Positions 49,408 to 61,900 of a stretch of DNA of 63,044 nucleotides are shown here, one piece after another. The stretch comes from Entophlyctis helioformis. Lineage: Eukaryota > Chytridiomycota > Chytridiomycetes > Chytridiales > Chytriomycetaceae. Location of the stretch: the NCBI GenBank assembly GCA_025526915.1, contig JAHLKH010000165.1:1-63044 (forward strand), given 5' to 3'. Position numbers and translations under genes: made by a program. How positions within the stretch are numbered: position 1 is the stretch's first letter; each line of letters opens with the position of its first letter. The notes below the pieces were generated by a model. That model ran no database searches and had not been told where the DNA came from. It was given only the letters and a program-made list of their open reading frames with translations.

Positions 49408-50984
49408 GGCTAGAAATATGTGTGTGTTTTACGTCAAGCCGACAATGTTGTTTGCTGCTCGGCTGGCGTAAGACAAGCGGGCTGTCGGGCGAAGGCAGAT
49501 GTTGGTGCTGCGGCAGGACGCGAGCAGATGGCCGAGCAGATGGCTGCAGACGCTTTCGTTGCTAAAGTACGTGCCTTTTGCGAGATCGAGACCCGTCTGC
49601 TGGTTGCTGCTACTGTTGCTGCTGCGACTGCTGCTTCTGCTGCAATGTCGGTTGAGCGTGTGTCTGCCAACAACCGTTGCGGAGTTGAAGGCGAACGCGG
49701 TTTTGGGCAGGCGTCTCTGGGCGAACAGCAGATGGACTGTTTGCCGGCCAAGCGTGCTCCAGGCTGCGTGCTCTTACACAGAGTGCGAACAGGAGTGTCG
49801 AGGCTGTGGGCCGTGCGGTGCGACGAGTCTGTCGTCTGGACTGCGTTGCCGAGCTCTTGTTGCGAAGCTTGTGTGTGCGTGCGTGCTCCAGATTGAAGCT
49901 GGCAGGGCGGGCCGCTGCAGGTGCAGGTGCAGGTGCTGGCGAGGCTGGCGAGGCTGGATGGATGGACCGGGTTGCGGGTGCTTTCGAGGCGATGGCCGGA
50001 ACAATCAGGTCGACAGGCCTAGAAGAGACCGAGACGAGAAGGAGACCAAGATGCAGCGTGGAGCAGAAGAGGCTGGCGGGGCAAGGAAGGAGGATATTCG
50101 AGCAGGCAGGGCAAGTGGCTCCGAAGGCGATGCTGGCCCGGTGGTGCGTCGGGCAGTCTTGGCGAAGCAAACATGCAGCCCAGCCGACACGGATGGCGAG
50201 GGGCGATGGCGATGCAAGCAGCGGGTTGTCGCAACCGCGATTGGCATCTGCGCTGGAATGGCGCGATTGGCGTGCGGGCACGAGCAAGCAAGCGGCAGAT
50301 GGAGATGGAGATGCAGCCAGCCAGCCAGCCAGCCACGCACTGGCAGATGGAGAAGCAGGCAGGCAGGCAGGCAGGAGCTTGCACCTTCCGCGTGTGGCAT
50401 CTCGTTCCGTGCTGATGCTGCCCATGGTTCCGCCGTTGGCTCAGCTGCTGGCTCGGTGCCACTCCGCTCCCCGCCAACGCTCGCGTCCTTTCAACCACCA
50501 CAGTCTGCCATGCCAACGCACCAGCCAACCGTCGGACACTCGCTGCAAGACCCTCGACAGCGTCAAGTGCGAGAGCGTCCAAGACAAGGAGCTTCCAGGT
50601 GATCACTACCCTTTGCGCATTCACGCTCGTCCTGGACGTGGCGTGCGTCGCCACGTTTCTGATCTCCCTCATGTGCATCTCGTCAGCCGATACGGGAAGG
50701 ACAAGAGTCGGGTACGCCATGCAGCAGATGGCATACGCGGCTGGCACGGCTCATCTGGCGGCCGAGTCGCTGCTCTTTCGTCAGATGCTCGAGTGGCTCG
50801 CAAGCTCGTCGCACCAAGTCCACGGCAAGATGAGCACCGAGGACGTGTGCAGCATTGCTCTGACTCGGACCTCGTCCACCATTGATCGCTGACTCTCTCA
50901 ATACCATGTACATAAAGCCATGCGGTGTGCTCTCAGTCACGATATTCATTCGCCATGCGTGCTGGATGTGCTGCTCGCGTGCGC
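49408..50984. other. Low-complexity interval with one possible terminal exon
   Basis: About 1.6 kb between the RhoGEF/GAP gene and TAF12. It is rich in GCTGCT, GGTGCA and GGCA repeats (for example 49915-49975 and 50330-50375). Long open frames occur on both strands, but none has a recognisable domain or a consistent splice pattern. Confidence 0.5.
50599..50892 (+). CDS. Possible terminal exon of a small membrane protein (uncertain)
   Basis: After a CTTCCAG acceptor the frame encodes a strong membrane helix (ITTLCAFTLVLDVACVATF followed by LISLMCIS). A soluble helix with LLFRQMLEWLASSS follows and the exon ends at a stop at 50890-50892. No convincing upstream exon or ATG was found, so this may be a fragment. 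The gene would converge on TAF12, 92 bp away. Confidence 0.25.
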   Translation: MITTLCAFTLVLDVACVATFLISLMCISSADTGRTRVGYAMQQMAYAAGTAHLAAESLLFRQMLEWLASSSHQVHGKMSTEDVCSIALTRTSSTIDR

Positions 50985-52407
50985 TCATGTGCGACGCTTG
51001 GTGCGTGTCGAGGAGCGCTTGGCAATGGCTTCCTTGCGCATCGTGTCGCGCACATGCAGGACCCGTGATGCATGCGCACGCAGCATGCTCTTGCCCTTGC
51101 GCACACCTTCCGTCGACAAGTCTTCGCCATATCCAGGGACACGGATATCGTGTGTCCGATCTGTCGCGAGCAGGTCAGCATTGCTGTGCTTTTAGACGGT
51201 GGACGGCAAGAGAGATGCGCAGGGACCCACCAAGCTCAAACAGCACGTCGCGCACATCCAGGCTGGAAGAGCCGCGGTGCCTGGCCAGCTTGGCAGCCGA
51301 GTCAGACACGCTCCGGACAAACTCGTTGGCAACGTCCAAGAGCAGCTGTCGCATGGCATGAGCGTGAGTAGATGGAGAGAGAGAGAGGAGCAGCAGTAGA
51401 GGAGCGGAGGGATGCGTACATCTTCAACGTCCATGTCGAGTTTCTGCTCCTTGTCGACTTGGCGCATCAGAAGACGCAGCGTGTCCTTGGTGATCATGGG
51501 CTGCTGATCGCCAAACTCGGCTCCTGCATGCAGCAGTGAGTGAGTGAGTTGGATGCCATTGCATGGCTAGACGATCCGCATCTCGTACCTTGCGCTGCTA
51601 ACATCGCATATGGACGGTACGGTGCAGCAGGCACGCGGACTGCAGATCGCAGATGAACGAGGTTGAGACGCTGGCAGTGGTCATTCTGGCATGACCGAGA
51701 CCACGACTTACATGGCATGGACAACAATGTTGCTGCTACAGAGTCGGTCTTGATTGGCTGGCCTGCTGCTGCACTCGATGACCCCCAGAGCTCTCTGTCT
51801 TGACCATGGCCACTCCCGATGGCAGCTGTCCTGGGACCGGCGACTCGCCTGCCGACGCACCAGATCCAGCTGGTGCAGAAGCAGACGACGATGCCAGCGA
51901 CGATGATGCGACCTTGGATGCTGCAACGGCTGCAAGGGTTGCTGCCTGCTGTGCTGCTGCCTGCGCTCTGGTCATGATGGGCGGCTCAGCCAGCAATGCC
52001 TTGCCTGCACTGGCCGACTTGGCCAACTGCTGCTGCTGCTGCTGCATCGACAGCATCGTTGGCTTCATGGGCGTGCTGGATCCAGAGACGCCGTTGCTGT
52101 TGGCAGCAGCAGCAGCATTGGCACCCATCGTCAGCTGGACAAAGTGCTGCTGGAAGTTGGCGAGGAAGGTGTCGTACGCAGGGTGGCCAGGCTGCGGCAC
52201 GATGCCCTGGTATTGTGCCAGCGCGGCGGTTGCTGCGGCTGCCAGCTGTGCCTGCGACTGCGACTGAGCCTGCGACTGTGACTGCGACTGACCAGCTTGC
52301 AGATACTGGAACGCTGCGGACACTGACGGGGCCGCTGTGGTGGGAGCTGCCGGGCGACCTGGACAGGCAGAGCACAGGAGGGAACGAGGGTGAGATTCAG
52401 TGGCCAT
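50985..52407 (-). CDS. TAF12: TAF12, histone-fold subunit of TFIID (and SAGA)
   Basis: Five minus-strand exons: 51783-52407, 51589-51639, 51420-51523, 51231-51345 and 50985-51160, giving 356 aa. The H2B-like histone fold reads MITKDTLRLLMRQVDKEQKLDMDVEDLLLDVANEFVRSV, then AAKLARHRGSSSLDVRDVLFEL. This is followed by the TAF12-specific HDIRVPGYGED and a basic C-terminal helix (RDTMRKEAIAKRSS). These match the metazoan/fungal consensus (ARHR..STLE.KDV, PG[FY]). The N-terminal exon is Gln/Ala/Ser-rich (a (QS)n stretch and a Q6 run), typical of yeast TAF12. All junctions are in phase. The 51-nt second exon (RVPAAPYRPYAMLAAQ) is small but required. The RIP of exon ends was deduced by eye. Confidence 0.9.
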
Positions 52408-52829
52408 GGACGACGGGAGCCAGCAGGCCGTGTTGACGCATACGCACTGCTTGCTCCTGCAAGCGGCGAGGACTCGCTCAGGTCCTTGGTCGACGATCTC
52501 CGTGGCGGCATTCGACGAGTCAGGAAAGAGCGTGTCGTGGACCACGGCAAGGGCACAGCTGCCCGATCGCACAGCGGTGCACGGCCCATCCTGCACAGGT
52601 GGTGTGGGCTGCCATCAACAACCGCTCGCATGCTTGCAGGGACGCAAAGAGCTTGTTCAGCCAGCCAACTCTGACAGTGTACTGAACAGACGCTTGAGTT
52701 CATTGCAGACTCGTAGAAATGGATGAGGGATGTGTGCCTTCAAAGATGCTTGAGAGCAACAGAGGCAAGGCTGCATATTGGATAGACGGCAAATGGTAAT
52801 GGCATGCCATGCCACAAGCGCCGTGACTT

Positions 52830-53165
52830 ACACCGCGGCAGTCTTGTTGGCCTTGTTGTGACGAATGATGACAATCGTGGCAACGACTGCAAGGACAACC
52901 ACACAGCTGACCACAATCGCGATGATGTGCTCTGTCACCAAAGACCTGGATGGCTCTGGTATTGAAGCTTCAAGGACGTGTCAGTGATTATGACACGGCA
53001 GCAGATGTGCAATGGCGAGTATGGAGTGACGTACATTTTATGCACAGACTGGCAGATCTCTCATCTGTGAAAGTGATGCCTGTTGCAACAGGACAGTGTG
53101 CAACGGGACGATGGGCAGTACTTGACAGACGACGGGTTTCAGTACACAAGGCGACGACTGGGGCA
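52830..53165 (-). pseudogene. Orphan transmembrane exons of an unidentified membrane protein
   Basis: Two consecutive minus-strand exons can be spliced in frame. One (about 53165-53032) holds HCPVATGITFTDERSASLCIK. The next (about 52972-52832) reads SSIPEPSRSLV, then helix HIIAIVVSCVVVLAVVATIVII and a basic RHNKANK cytosolic edge. The donor GTACGT and acceptor CTTGAAG fit. It looks like the membrane-crossing end of a type I receptor. The upstream side is replaced by retroelement sequence from 53220, and no C-terminal exon was found with confidence. Probably a gene broken by insertion; it could also be a live gene whose other exons I failed to see. Confidence 0.35.
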
Positions 53166-53219
53166 AGTCACCTTGTGGTCTGTCAGGGGTTGCACGCGTG
53201 TCACGTGATCGCGGCTGAC

Positions 53220-54720
53220 TGTTACAGCCCCCCTTGACGAGGGATCCTCTGGAGAACAATCGGCACAGACAAGGAAGGAAGCCACGTTCACGTCAAGTGC
53301 ATCTACGGCATGGCGGCGACTGCGCGGGCCGGCGGGGCTGGAAGGGCTGGAGGTACTGGTCCAGCAGATCAGGTGCAGTCTCGCGCAGCTCGGCCTCGAT
53401 CGGTACTCGTTGTGTTGCGGGCCGTAGCCGAGGTACGAGACCACAAAGGAGCGGTGGCCGTTGCGAGCGACCTTGTGTCCAACAATCGCGTCAATCTCCC
53501 ATTCAGCTGCTGCAGGGTCATCAGCAAAGGCGACTGCAGGCGGCTGAGCAGGCAGTGGCCGGCCAGGGAAAGCAGCGGCCGGATCGCGGTATGGCTTCAG
53601 CAGACGGACGTGGAACCACGGATGCAGACGATGCATGGTCGGATGCAGAGCCAGCTTGCAGTTGAGACCATCCAGTGCGGCGTTGACCTCTGTGATCGGG
53701 AATGGACCCAGCCAGTTGGGCAGGAACGCATTGGGGCGATGCGTGTCGGTGGGCCACACAATGCTGGCGGCTTGCAGCATGACCATGTCGCCGACAGCGT
53801 AGGCAGGAGCATCCCGGCGGTGGCGATCGGCGTTGCGCTTCTGCTGTTCCTGAGCCTTGACCAGGTTGGCTGTGGCATCCACGCGAGCCTTGTCAATGGC
53901 GGCGAGCAGGTCGCGGACAGCAGGCGGCGACGATGCTGCCGGCTCATGTGGCAGCGTGCGAGGCTCGAGACCAAAGGCGAGAAAGTACGGAGCATAGCCA
54001 GTCGATGCGCTTGGAGCAGAGTTGAGGGCGTGGACAGCCGCATCGAGCATGTGCTCCCAGTTGCTGCCGCAGTGGTTGGCTACTTGGACAGCAGGTCCTT
54101 GAGCGTGCGGATGGTGCGTTCGGACTGGCCGTCGGTCTCCTGGTGGCGGGCCGTTGCCATGACTTGCTCAATGTCCAGCGCGCACAGAGCGCCGTCCAGA
54201 AGGCAGACAGGAAGCGAGCGTCGCGGTCCGAGACGATAGACGACGGCAGGCCGTGGCCAGCGAGCACCCATCGGTTGAGGAACAGCGCGGCAAGATCCTC
54301 GGCAGTCGCATCGCGTCGCGTCGGCACGCACTTGACAAGCTTTGTCAGGCGATCCACAACCACAAACAGAGCGTCGTTGCCCTCGTCCGACATGGGCAGC
54401 AAGGCAATGTCGCAGGCCACAGACTGGAAACGGTCGGCAGGGATGGGCACAGGGTGCAGCAGACAGGCAGGAGCCTGCGTCGACGAGTTGAACCGCTGGC
54501 AGGCGTCGCACGAGCCCACAAAGCGGCCGACCGATGCAGCCATGTCTGGCCAGTAGTAGTGCGCACGCAGACGGCAAGCAGTGCGGGCATGGCCCTGATG
54601 CCCTGCGCAACAGGCGAGCCGCACCACCCACGCCTGGATCTGGCTCAACGTCGCGTTCCAGCCACCGCGTCCATCTTGCCCAACAGCACATCAACCGCGA
54701 TGTCTGCCAGCAGCAGAAAG
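53220..54720 (-). mobile_element. Decayed Ty3/gypsy chromovirus fragment (integrase plus chromodomain)
   Basis: Read on the minus strand from about 54650: an integrase zinc-binding part (GHARTACRLRAHYYWPDM, CDACQRF), then the catalytic core (DIALLPMSDEGNDALFVVVDRLTK, SDRDARFLSAFW, QETDGQSERTIRTLK). The C-terminal part (LLKPYRDPAAAFPG) and a chromodomain-like end (WEIDAIVGHK..VVSYLGYGPQHNEY) follow. The reading frame changes at about 54170, meets a stop after TIRTLKDLLSK (about 54083), and shifts again in the chromodomain (about 53405). A G6 polypurine tract followed by TGTAACA lies at 53220-53236, the expected 3' LTR junction. No reverse transcriptase or protease was seen upstream, so the copy is 5'-truncated and inactive. 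Confidence 0.8.
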
Positions 54721-54736
54721 GACAGCAGCAAGGACA

Positions 54737-55624
54737 GTGAGCCGCACCTGTCTGGCAGCAGTCTCTGGACCAGCAGGCCTGCAGATGTCCAGCCAGCGAC
54801 TCTCACACAGCAGGCTCCTTTACTCTGTTTGTCAATGGCATGCTCGACAGCGACAGCCTCCTGCTCGACGACGTAGTCCGTGTGCTGTGGCGAGACGCCA
54901 TCACACTCGACTGGTAGGGCACGTGCAGCTGCTGCCAGACACATGGCTCGGTTCTGACAGCCACGGCGGCTTGCTGCTCGTCAAGACACGCTCCATGTAC
55001 CACCGTCTGCGAGCCCGGTTGCCAGAGCAGGACAGCGACCGGCGCGAGTTCCTTGAGAGCATCAACTGCGACTCGGCCGGGCGAGTTCAACACGCTGCCC
55101 ATGGACGGCTGCCTCCTCCGATGCTGTCCATGTGCAACGGCTGGTGGGATCTGCTCGACTTTCAGCATGCGATTGCTCTTGGCTGGATGGCTATTGCTCA
55201 TGGCTACACCGGCCTGCTGTGCCATCTTGTCAAGGAGCACGGCGTCGACCTTGAGCAGTACGACACTGTTGATGGCTATGCGGCAATGGACAAGGCGGCT
55301 TGCAACGGCCATCTTGCCATTGTCCAGATGCTGCACGAGGCAGGAAGCGCTGCCTGCACCACACGTGCCATGGACCATGCTGCTGCCTGTGGGCATCTGG
55401 ATGTGATCGTGTGGCTGCATCAGCACAGGACAGAAGGCTGCACTTGGCAGGCGATGGCGAATGCTGCCAAGCATGGCCATCTCGCGGTCGTCGAGTTCCT
55501 GCATATCAACTCTCGTGAAGGCGATGCTGACAGAGCGGCTTCGTGGGCGAGGAAGAAGGGCCACACATTGCCGGCTGGCTGCATGAGCATCCTCGCCATG
55601 AGCAGATCTGACGCAGGCGGCTGA
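54737..55624 (+). CDS. Ankyrin-type (GHLxVVxWLH) repeat protein
   Basis: A single open exon of up to 295 aa. From about 55150 it carries repeats of the form AACNGHLAIVQMLHEAG, AAACGHLDVIVWLHQHRTEGC and AAKHGHLAVVEFLHINSREG. This is the short ankyrin variant that forms large families in chytrids and other protists. Before it, residues MYHRLRARLPEQDSDRREFLESI resemble the leader of such proteins. The first ATG of the frame (54737) gives an Arg/Ser-rich N-terminus of doubtful value and overlaps the edge of the retroelement. Translation from the later Met at about 54993 is more likely. Function: probably protein binding; partner unknown. Only four or so repeats remain, so it may be a truncated member. 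Confidence 0.6.
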   Translation: MSRTCLAAVSGPAGLQMSSQRLSHSRLLYSVCQWHARQRQPPARRRSPCAVARRHHTRLVGHVQLLPDTWLGSDSHGGLLLVKTRSMYHRLRARLPEQDSDRREFLESINCDSAGRVQHAAHGRLPPPMLSMCNGWWDLLDFQHAIALGWMAIAHGYTGLLCHLVKEHGVDLEQYDTVDGYAAMDKAACNGHLAIVQMLHEAGSAACTTRAMDHAAACGHLDVIVWLHQHRTEGCTWQAMANAAKHGHLAVVEFLHINSREGDADRAASWARKKGHTLPAGCMSILAMSRSDAGG

Positions 55625-55934
55625 CAATACACTTGCAGTGCCGATCTGCCTGCCCACTTGCCAGCCAGAAGCGCAGCTGGCAGTGGCTGTCCACCAATGC
55701 TCGCAGCAGACAGCCACACAGCCCCATCAGCAACGCGGGACCATCCGACTTGTGATGCGGCATGTGTTGCCGATGACCACTGGCTTGGACGCAGCAGACT
55801 GACTTGCCTTTGAAGACAACAACCAAACGCCTGGTGAGCGGCCGAGCTGTGTGGCATCTGGCGTCTGCAGGTTGCTGACGGTGGACTGGAGCAAGCCTTC
55901 ACCAAGAGACCAAGAGATAGACCCAAGGACAACC
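55625..55934. other. Spacer upstream of the pseudokinase-LRR gene
   Basis: 310 bp with no supported gene; must contain the promoter of the following gene. No TATA box was recognised. Confidence 0.5.
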
Positions 55935-58900
55935 ATGACCGTTAGCTCCAACAACAGCCCGCCAGACGGACCGACGCCGCCAGCGTCGCCCCGTCCCAGC
56001 ACTGCTCCAAGTGTGGTCGCCATCACGACGCCGCCTCGTCCCATCGCTGCTCCAAGTGTGACCGCCAGCAGCAGCAAGAGCAAGCTGAGCAAGTGGTACG
56101 ACCGCCTCGCCTGCGGCAGCGAGCCTGACATCGGCCCACCAGCGGCTCCTACCAAGAGTGCCTCGTCCTCTGTCTCGGCCGTTGAAGATGACGAGCAGCG
56201 ATCCGCTGCTCCAAGAGGTGTGCCAATCAGCAGTGCCGTTGTGGCTGCAGGTGATTCCAACAAGGTGTGGCCGTGCACACACTGCTGCCTCAGCCACTGC
56301 TGCTGCTGTCTTGCGACCCACACAGACTGACAATGCTGACGATCCCTGCAGTTCCAGCGCCAGTTGCTCATGATCCTAAGGAACGAGATGCAGTCGGTCG
56401 AGTCGATGGATCTTTCCAAGCCGGACGATCTGGTCAATGCCATCAACGGGCATGCCAGCAGGCTGTTTGAGCTGCAGAGCCAGATCCTCGAGAGCAGACG
56501 CATTGCTTTGACTCTTGCTGCTGAAGACGACTCGCAGGCCCAGGCTGCCAAGTCAGCCATGGCAGATGCCGCCTTTGAAGAGCTCAAGAGCGTTCTCGGA
56601 TCGGCACTTGAGGGCCATGAGGCACTCACGACCGCCTGCAACTCGTTCCTCAAGAAGGTTGGCGAGGACGAGGTTGCCTTTGACACGGCCACCGTCTCCA
56701 ACATCGCCACACTGTCGTCGTCCGTCGTCGAGTTTGTCGACATGATCCGCAAGGCTCCCAAGAAGACCGACGGCAGCAGTGTCAAGGCCGTCACGCGTTT
56801 CCTCGCCACCAACGGTCTCGAAGTCGCCTCGACCGTCATCTCTGCTGCCAAGGCTGCATCGCACTTTGTGCCGATCCCAGGCATTGCCGTCGCCATTGGC
56901 ATCATCGACAACATCCTCGCCAATGTCAAGGACGGCGTGGACAGCATTGGTGGTCTGAAGAGCTTCCTGGCCGACCTCAAGGAACTCAAGACGATCCTTG
57001 CACCGATGGCCAACCAGTGGTTCTCTGCCGATGTGCGCGGCAAGTGCGCTGAGCTCGTGGATCTGCTCAAGGAGGTTCAGGCGTTCATCCAGGCTGGCAC
57101 CAGCACCACCGGCAGCTGGTTCATGCTTGCCATTGGAGCCAAGAAGGCCGAGGTTGAAGCCCAGATGGCTGGATACAAGAGCCGTCTTGCCAAGATCAAG
57201 GAGGTGCGTGACGATCGCTTTGCTCTCATGGATCTGTGCACTTGGCTGACTGACACTCTCCACCCGCCAGCTGATCTCGCTCGCCATGCAAGTGGACTCT
57301 GCTGTCATGCTCATGCACACAGCCAAGAAACTCAACCTGATCGACACCAAGACAGACAAGATCCTGCAGTGCGTGTTGCTGCCAGTGGCTGCCACCACCA
57401 CTCCATGCCCATCCACTGACACACGACGCTGTACAGATACGTCCGTCCACGTACTCTCCACCTTCGCCATGACGATTTTCTTATTAGCAAGTCTGCACTG
57501 AATGACGTCCAAGGTCGCTTCATCACCTTGCCTGCCAAGATGGACGGCATGGAGTTTGTGCTCAAGACGTTTAAGCAACCATCCAACCCAGAGGCGATTG
57601 AGAACGAGGCACGCCAGTGGTTCAAGCTCAGTCACGCCAGCCTGCTGCCCATCACGGGCATCTGTCTCAAGGGCAAGGAAGGCCAGAAGCCATTCATTGC
57701 CATGCCATATATGGACTACAATCTCGAGTCGTACTTGGCCAAACACCCAAAATCAACCACCAAACAGTGTCTACGCATTCTGGCTCGTATTGCGCGCGGC
57801 CTCAAGTACCTGCATCTCTATGCACCTGGTGCGCCAGTCGTCCATGGCAGTCTGACCATGAGCCGCATCCATCTTGGTCAGTCAACCGTCTTGTTGTTGC
57901 TGCTGATGCCAACAGGCAGTTACTCACACAGACAACTTGATGACAGACTCAAAGGGCAGCAAGGTCAAGATCAGTGTTGGCATGCAGTCTATTCGCGCCT
58001 TGGCAGGATCCACCCACAGTGCCAGTGATGCCAAGTATATGGCACCTGAAGCCAAAACAAGAGGCACCGGGCATGACAATACTGGTGGACAGCAGGAGCT
58101 TGATCCATCTGTTGATGTCTATGCATTTGGCGTCCTTGCTCAGGATGTCTTGGCACAGGCAGCCGACCAACTCCAGCCACCAGACAACATCAGTGGCGAT
58201 GTGTGGCAGAGTCTGCAGGCTACTCTCAAGACCTGCTGCAACATCAAGCCTGATGGTCGCCCCAACTTTTCTTCAATTGTCAAGGCATTGGCCATGGCAA
58301 CTAGGCCAGTTGGTGGTGTGTCATTGCTTGTGTTCTGTTCATCCGCCTACTGTCTGCTTACCACATTGTGTTTGAATGACAGGTGGTACTGTCAAGGTGC
58401 AAGATGGAGCATCTGATCTCGAAATCCTGTGCTCCATCTTCCCAGAGTGGGCCAAGGACAGTGAGATCACAGTCAACTCTGAGCATCCACCAGGCGAGCT
58501 GATGAATCTCTATGATGATTCTGCCAAATGCATTATTCCAAAGTGGCAAATGGAGTGGAATGAGCAGCACAAATTAACTGCACTGTAAGTACTCCTGGCT
58601 GCATGCTGGTTGAGAAGTGACTGATGCACCAAACATTGCTATGAGCAAACAGGCGGTTGACTGGCTGCAGTCTGGCTGGCTGCATCCCCAAGGACATTGG
58701 ACGCCTGAGGATGCTCAAGGAGCTGTGGCTTGACCAGAATGAGCTTGAGGGTGAAATCCCACCAGGCATCTGCCAGCTGACCAAGTTGACATCACTGTGA
58801 GCATGCTTTCATCTGGCCAGCTGGATATGGCATTCTGGCTGACATTGAGCAACAGGCGCCTTGGACAAAACAACCTGCAGGGATCTGTTCCAAACTTTAT

Positions 58901-61900
58901 CTTCAAGCTGGAGCATCTTGATGAGCTGTGAGTTGTGTGTGCCAAGTGGCTGCTGTGGTGAAAGTGACTGACATTGAGTGCAATCCAAAGTGACATTGCT
59001 GATAACCAGATCACAAAGTTGCCAGCATCCATTGGCAAACTCACTCAACTCAAAACACTGTGAGTACCATGCATTGTCTGGCTTGAACCGACAATCACTC
59101 ACACCCTCAAAGCAATGTGTACAACAACCAGATCTCAGAGCTCCCAGAGACCATTGCCAATCTAACCAGTCTGACAAAGCTGTAAGGATTGTGCTGCTCT
59201 GCCTTGATTGTCTTGATTGAACATGGCTGACCCTGATTGGACAGGTGGATTGGAAGTAATGCAATCAGTGACATCACTGTCATTGGCAGGATGATCAATC
59301 TGACAGAGCTGTATGTTGCTTACCATGCACTGCAGATGAATGTGGCAGCTGACAGGCAGTCCCTTGCAGGAGTATGACAAAGTGTGAACTTGGAGTGCTT
59401 CCAGGAACCATTGGTGATCTGGAAAACTTGGAGATGCTGTGAGTTGGTTGTTGCTTTGTAGAAAGTGTTGATACTGATGCTTGACATGATGGGAAACAGG
59501 GACATTTCAGGAAACGAGCTGAGGAAAGTGCCAAGTTGCATTTACAAGCTAAGGAATCTGGCTGAACTGTAGGTACTATATCAAGATGTGTGCATGCTTG
59601 CAGGTGGATTGACTTGATGATTATAGGAATGTTTCCAACAACTGGCTGTCAGGAAGGATCCCTATTGAACTTGGAAAGCTTGTCAATTTGACCCATCTGT
59701 AAGCATTGCATTCACTTATGTGACTGCTTACAGATGGACTGATGCGATGATTGCAGTAATCTTTCACAAACATGGGGCTACCACCAACTGGAAGGAAGCA
59801 TCCCAACTGAACTGGGCAGTCTTGTCAATCTGATTCTGCTGTATGTGTTGAAATTTCATGTGCCTGATTGTAGAAGGACTGATTTGATGATTGCAGGAAC
59901 CTATCCAACAACAAACTGTCAGGAGGCATCCCAACTGAGTTTGGCAAACTGGTCAATCTGACTCAGCTGTAAGAGTTGATTTTTCATCTCTGAATGCTTG
60001 CAGATTGACTGACTTGATGATTGTAGGGATCTTTCTCAAAACCAGCTGTCAGGAAGCATCCCATCTGAGCTTGGTAACCTGGCCAATCTGACATATTTGT
60101 AAGCATTGCATTGTTTCATGTACCTGTTTGCATTTGGACTGACTTGATGATTGCAGGGGTCTTTGGAAAAACAAGTTGTCAAGAAGTATTCCAAGTGAAC
60201 TTGGCGAGCTGCTCAATCTGGCTCATCTGTAAGCATTGCATTGTCTCATGCATCCTTTTTCAGATGAACTGATGCAATGATTGCAGGAATCTTTCCAACA
60301 ACAGACTGCAAGGCAAAATACCAACCAATCTGGGCAATCTGGTCAATTTGATTGAGCTGTGAGCATTACATTGTTTACTTGCCTATTTGCAGATGCACTG
60401 ATTTGATGAATGCAGGCATCTTGGCAGCAATCAACTAGCAGGAAACATTCCAAGTGAATTGGGCAATCTGGGCAATCTGACTCATCTGTAAGCATTGCAT
60501 TGCCACATGTGCCAGTTTGCCGATGGACTGATTTGATGATTGCAGGGGTCTTTCAAAAAACAAGCTGTCAGGAACCATCCCACCTGAACTTGGCAATCTG
60601 GGCAAACTGAATGGGCTGTAAGCATTGTACTGTGTCTGTATTTGCCTGTTAACTGACTTGATGATTGCAGGGATCTTTCAGATAACCAACTGGAAAGCAA
60701 CATTCCAAGTGCACTTGGTAATCTGGTCAATTTGATTGAGCTGTAAGTATTGGATTGTCACATGTATCTGTTTGCAGATGGACTGACTTGATGATTGTAG
60801 GTATCTATCCAACAACAAGCTGTCACAAGGCATCCCAGCTGAGTTGGGCAATCTGGTCAATCTGACTGTATTGTAAGCATTTTACTTTCTCATGTGCCTG
60901 TTTGCAGATGAACTGATGCAATGATTGCAGGAATCTTTCCAACAATCAACTGTCAGGCAGCATCCCTACTGAACTTGGCAATTTTGGCCAATCAGACAGT
61001 GCTGTAAGTATTGCATGGTCTTGTGTTCCTGTCATTACAGGCACTGACTTGATCATGGCAGTGATCTTTCCAAAAACCAGCTATCAGGAAACATTCCAAG
61101 TGAATTTGGCAATCTGGCAAATCTGTCAAAGCTGTAAGCATTGCATTGTCTCATGTGCCAGTTTGCAGATGGACTGATTTGATGATTGCAGGAATCTCCA
61201 CAACAACCAACTGTCAGGCAGCATCCCTACTGAACTTGGCAATTTGGCCAATTTGATTGAGCTGTAAGCATTGGGTTGTCTCATTTGCATGTTTGCAGAT
61301 GAACTGATGTGATGATTGCAGGAATCTCAACAACAACCAGCTATCTGGAAGCATCCCATCTGAGCTTGGCAATCTGGCCAATCTGGCTGTACTGTAAGCA
61401 TAACATTGTCTCATGCAGTCTCATGTGCCTGTTTGTTCATGTAGTAACTTGATGATTGCAGATACCTATTTGAGAATCAACTATCAGGAAACATTCCAAC
61501 TAAACTGGGTGGGTCTGGTCCAATCTTGTTCACTGTAGGTATTGTACTGTCCAATGTGGTAATTTTGCAGATGTACTGATTTGATGGATGCAGGAGTCTG
61601 TGGAAAAACAGACTGTCAGGAAACATCCCAACAGAGCTGGGGCAACCTGGTCAATCTGACTGAGCTGTAAGGGATTTGCTGTTTCTTCAACCTATTTGCA
61701 GATTGACTTACCTGATAACTGCAGGTATCTATCCAACAACCAATCTGGATGGCAAGATCCCAGTTGAACTGGGCAGTCTGGGTCAATTTGATTGACTGTA
61801 AGCATGCAGTTGCCACATGTATCTGTTTGCAGGATGGACTGAATTGGAATGGTAGGACGCCTTTTCTCAAAAACCAGCTGTCAGGAACCATCCCACTTTG

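Noticed and set aside
49499..50602. Long plus-strand open frame with a poly-Leu stretch
   Set aside because: Begins in CTG-repeat low-complexity DNA, is Arg/Cys/Trp-rich with no domain, and overlapping frames on both strands are equally open because of base composition.
57488..58312. Active TKL protein kinase
   Set aside because: The catalytic-loop HRD is HGS and the DFG position reads SVG; two essential acidic residues are missing.
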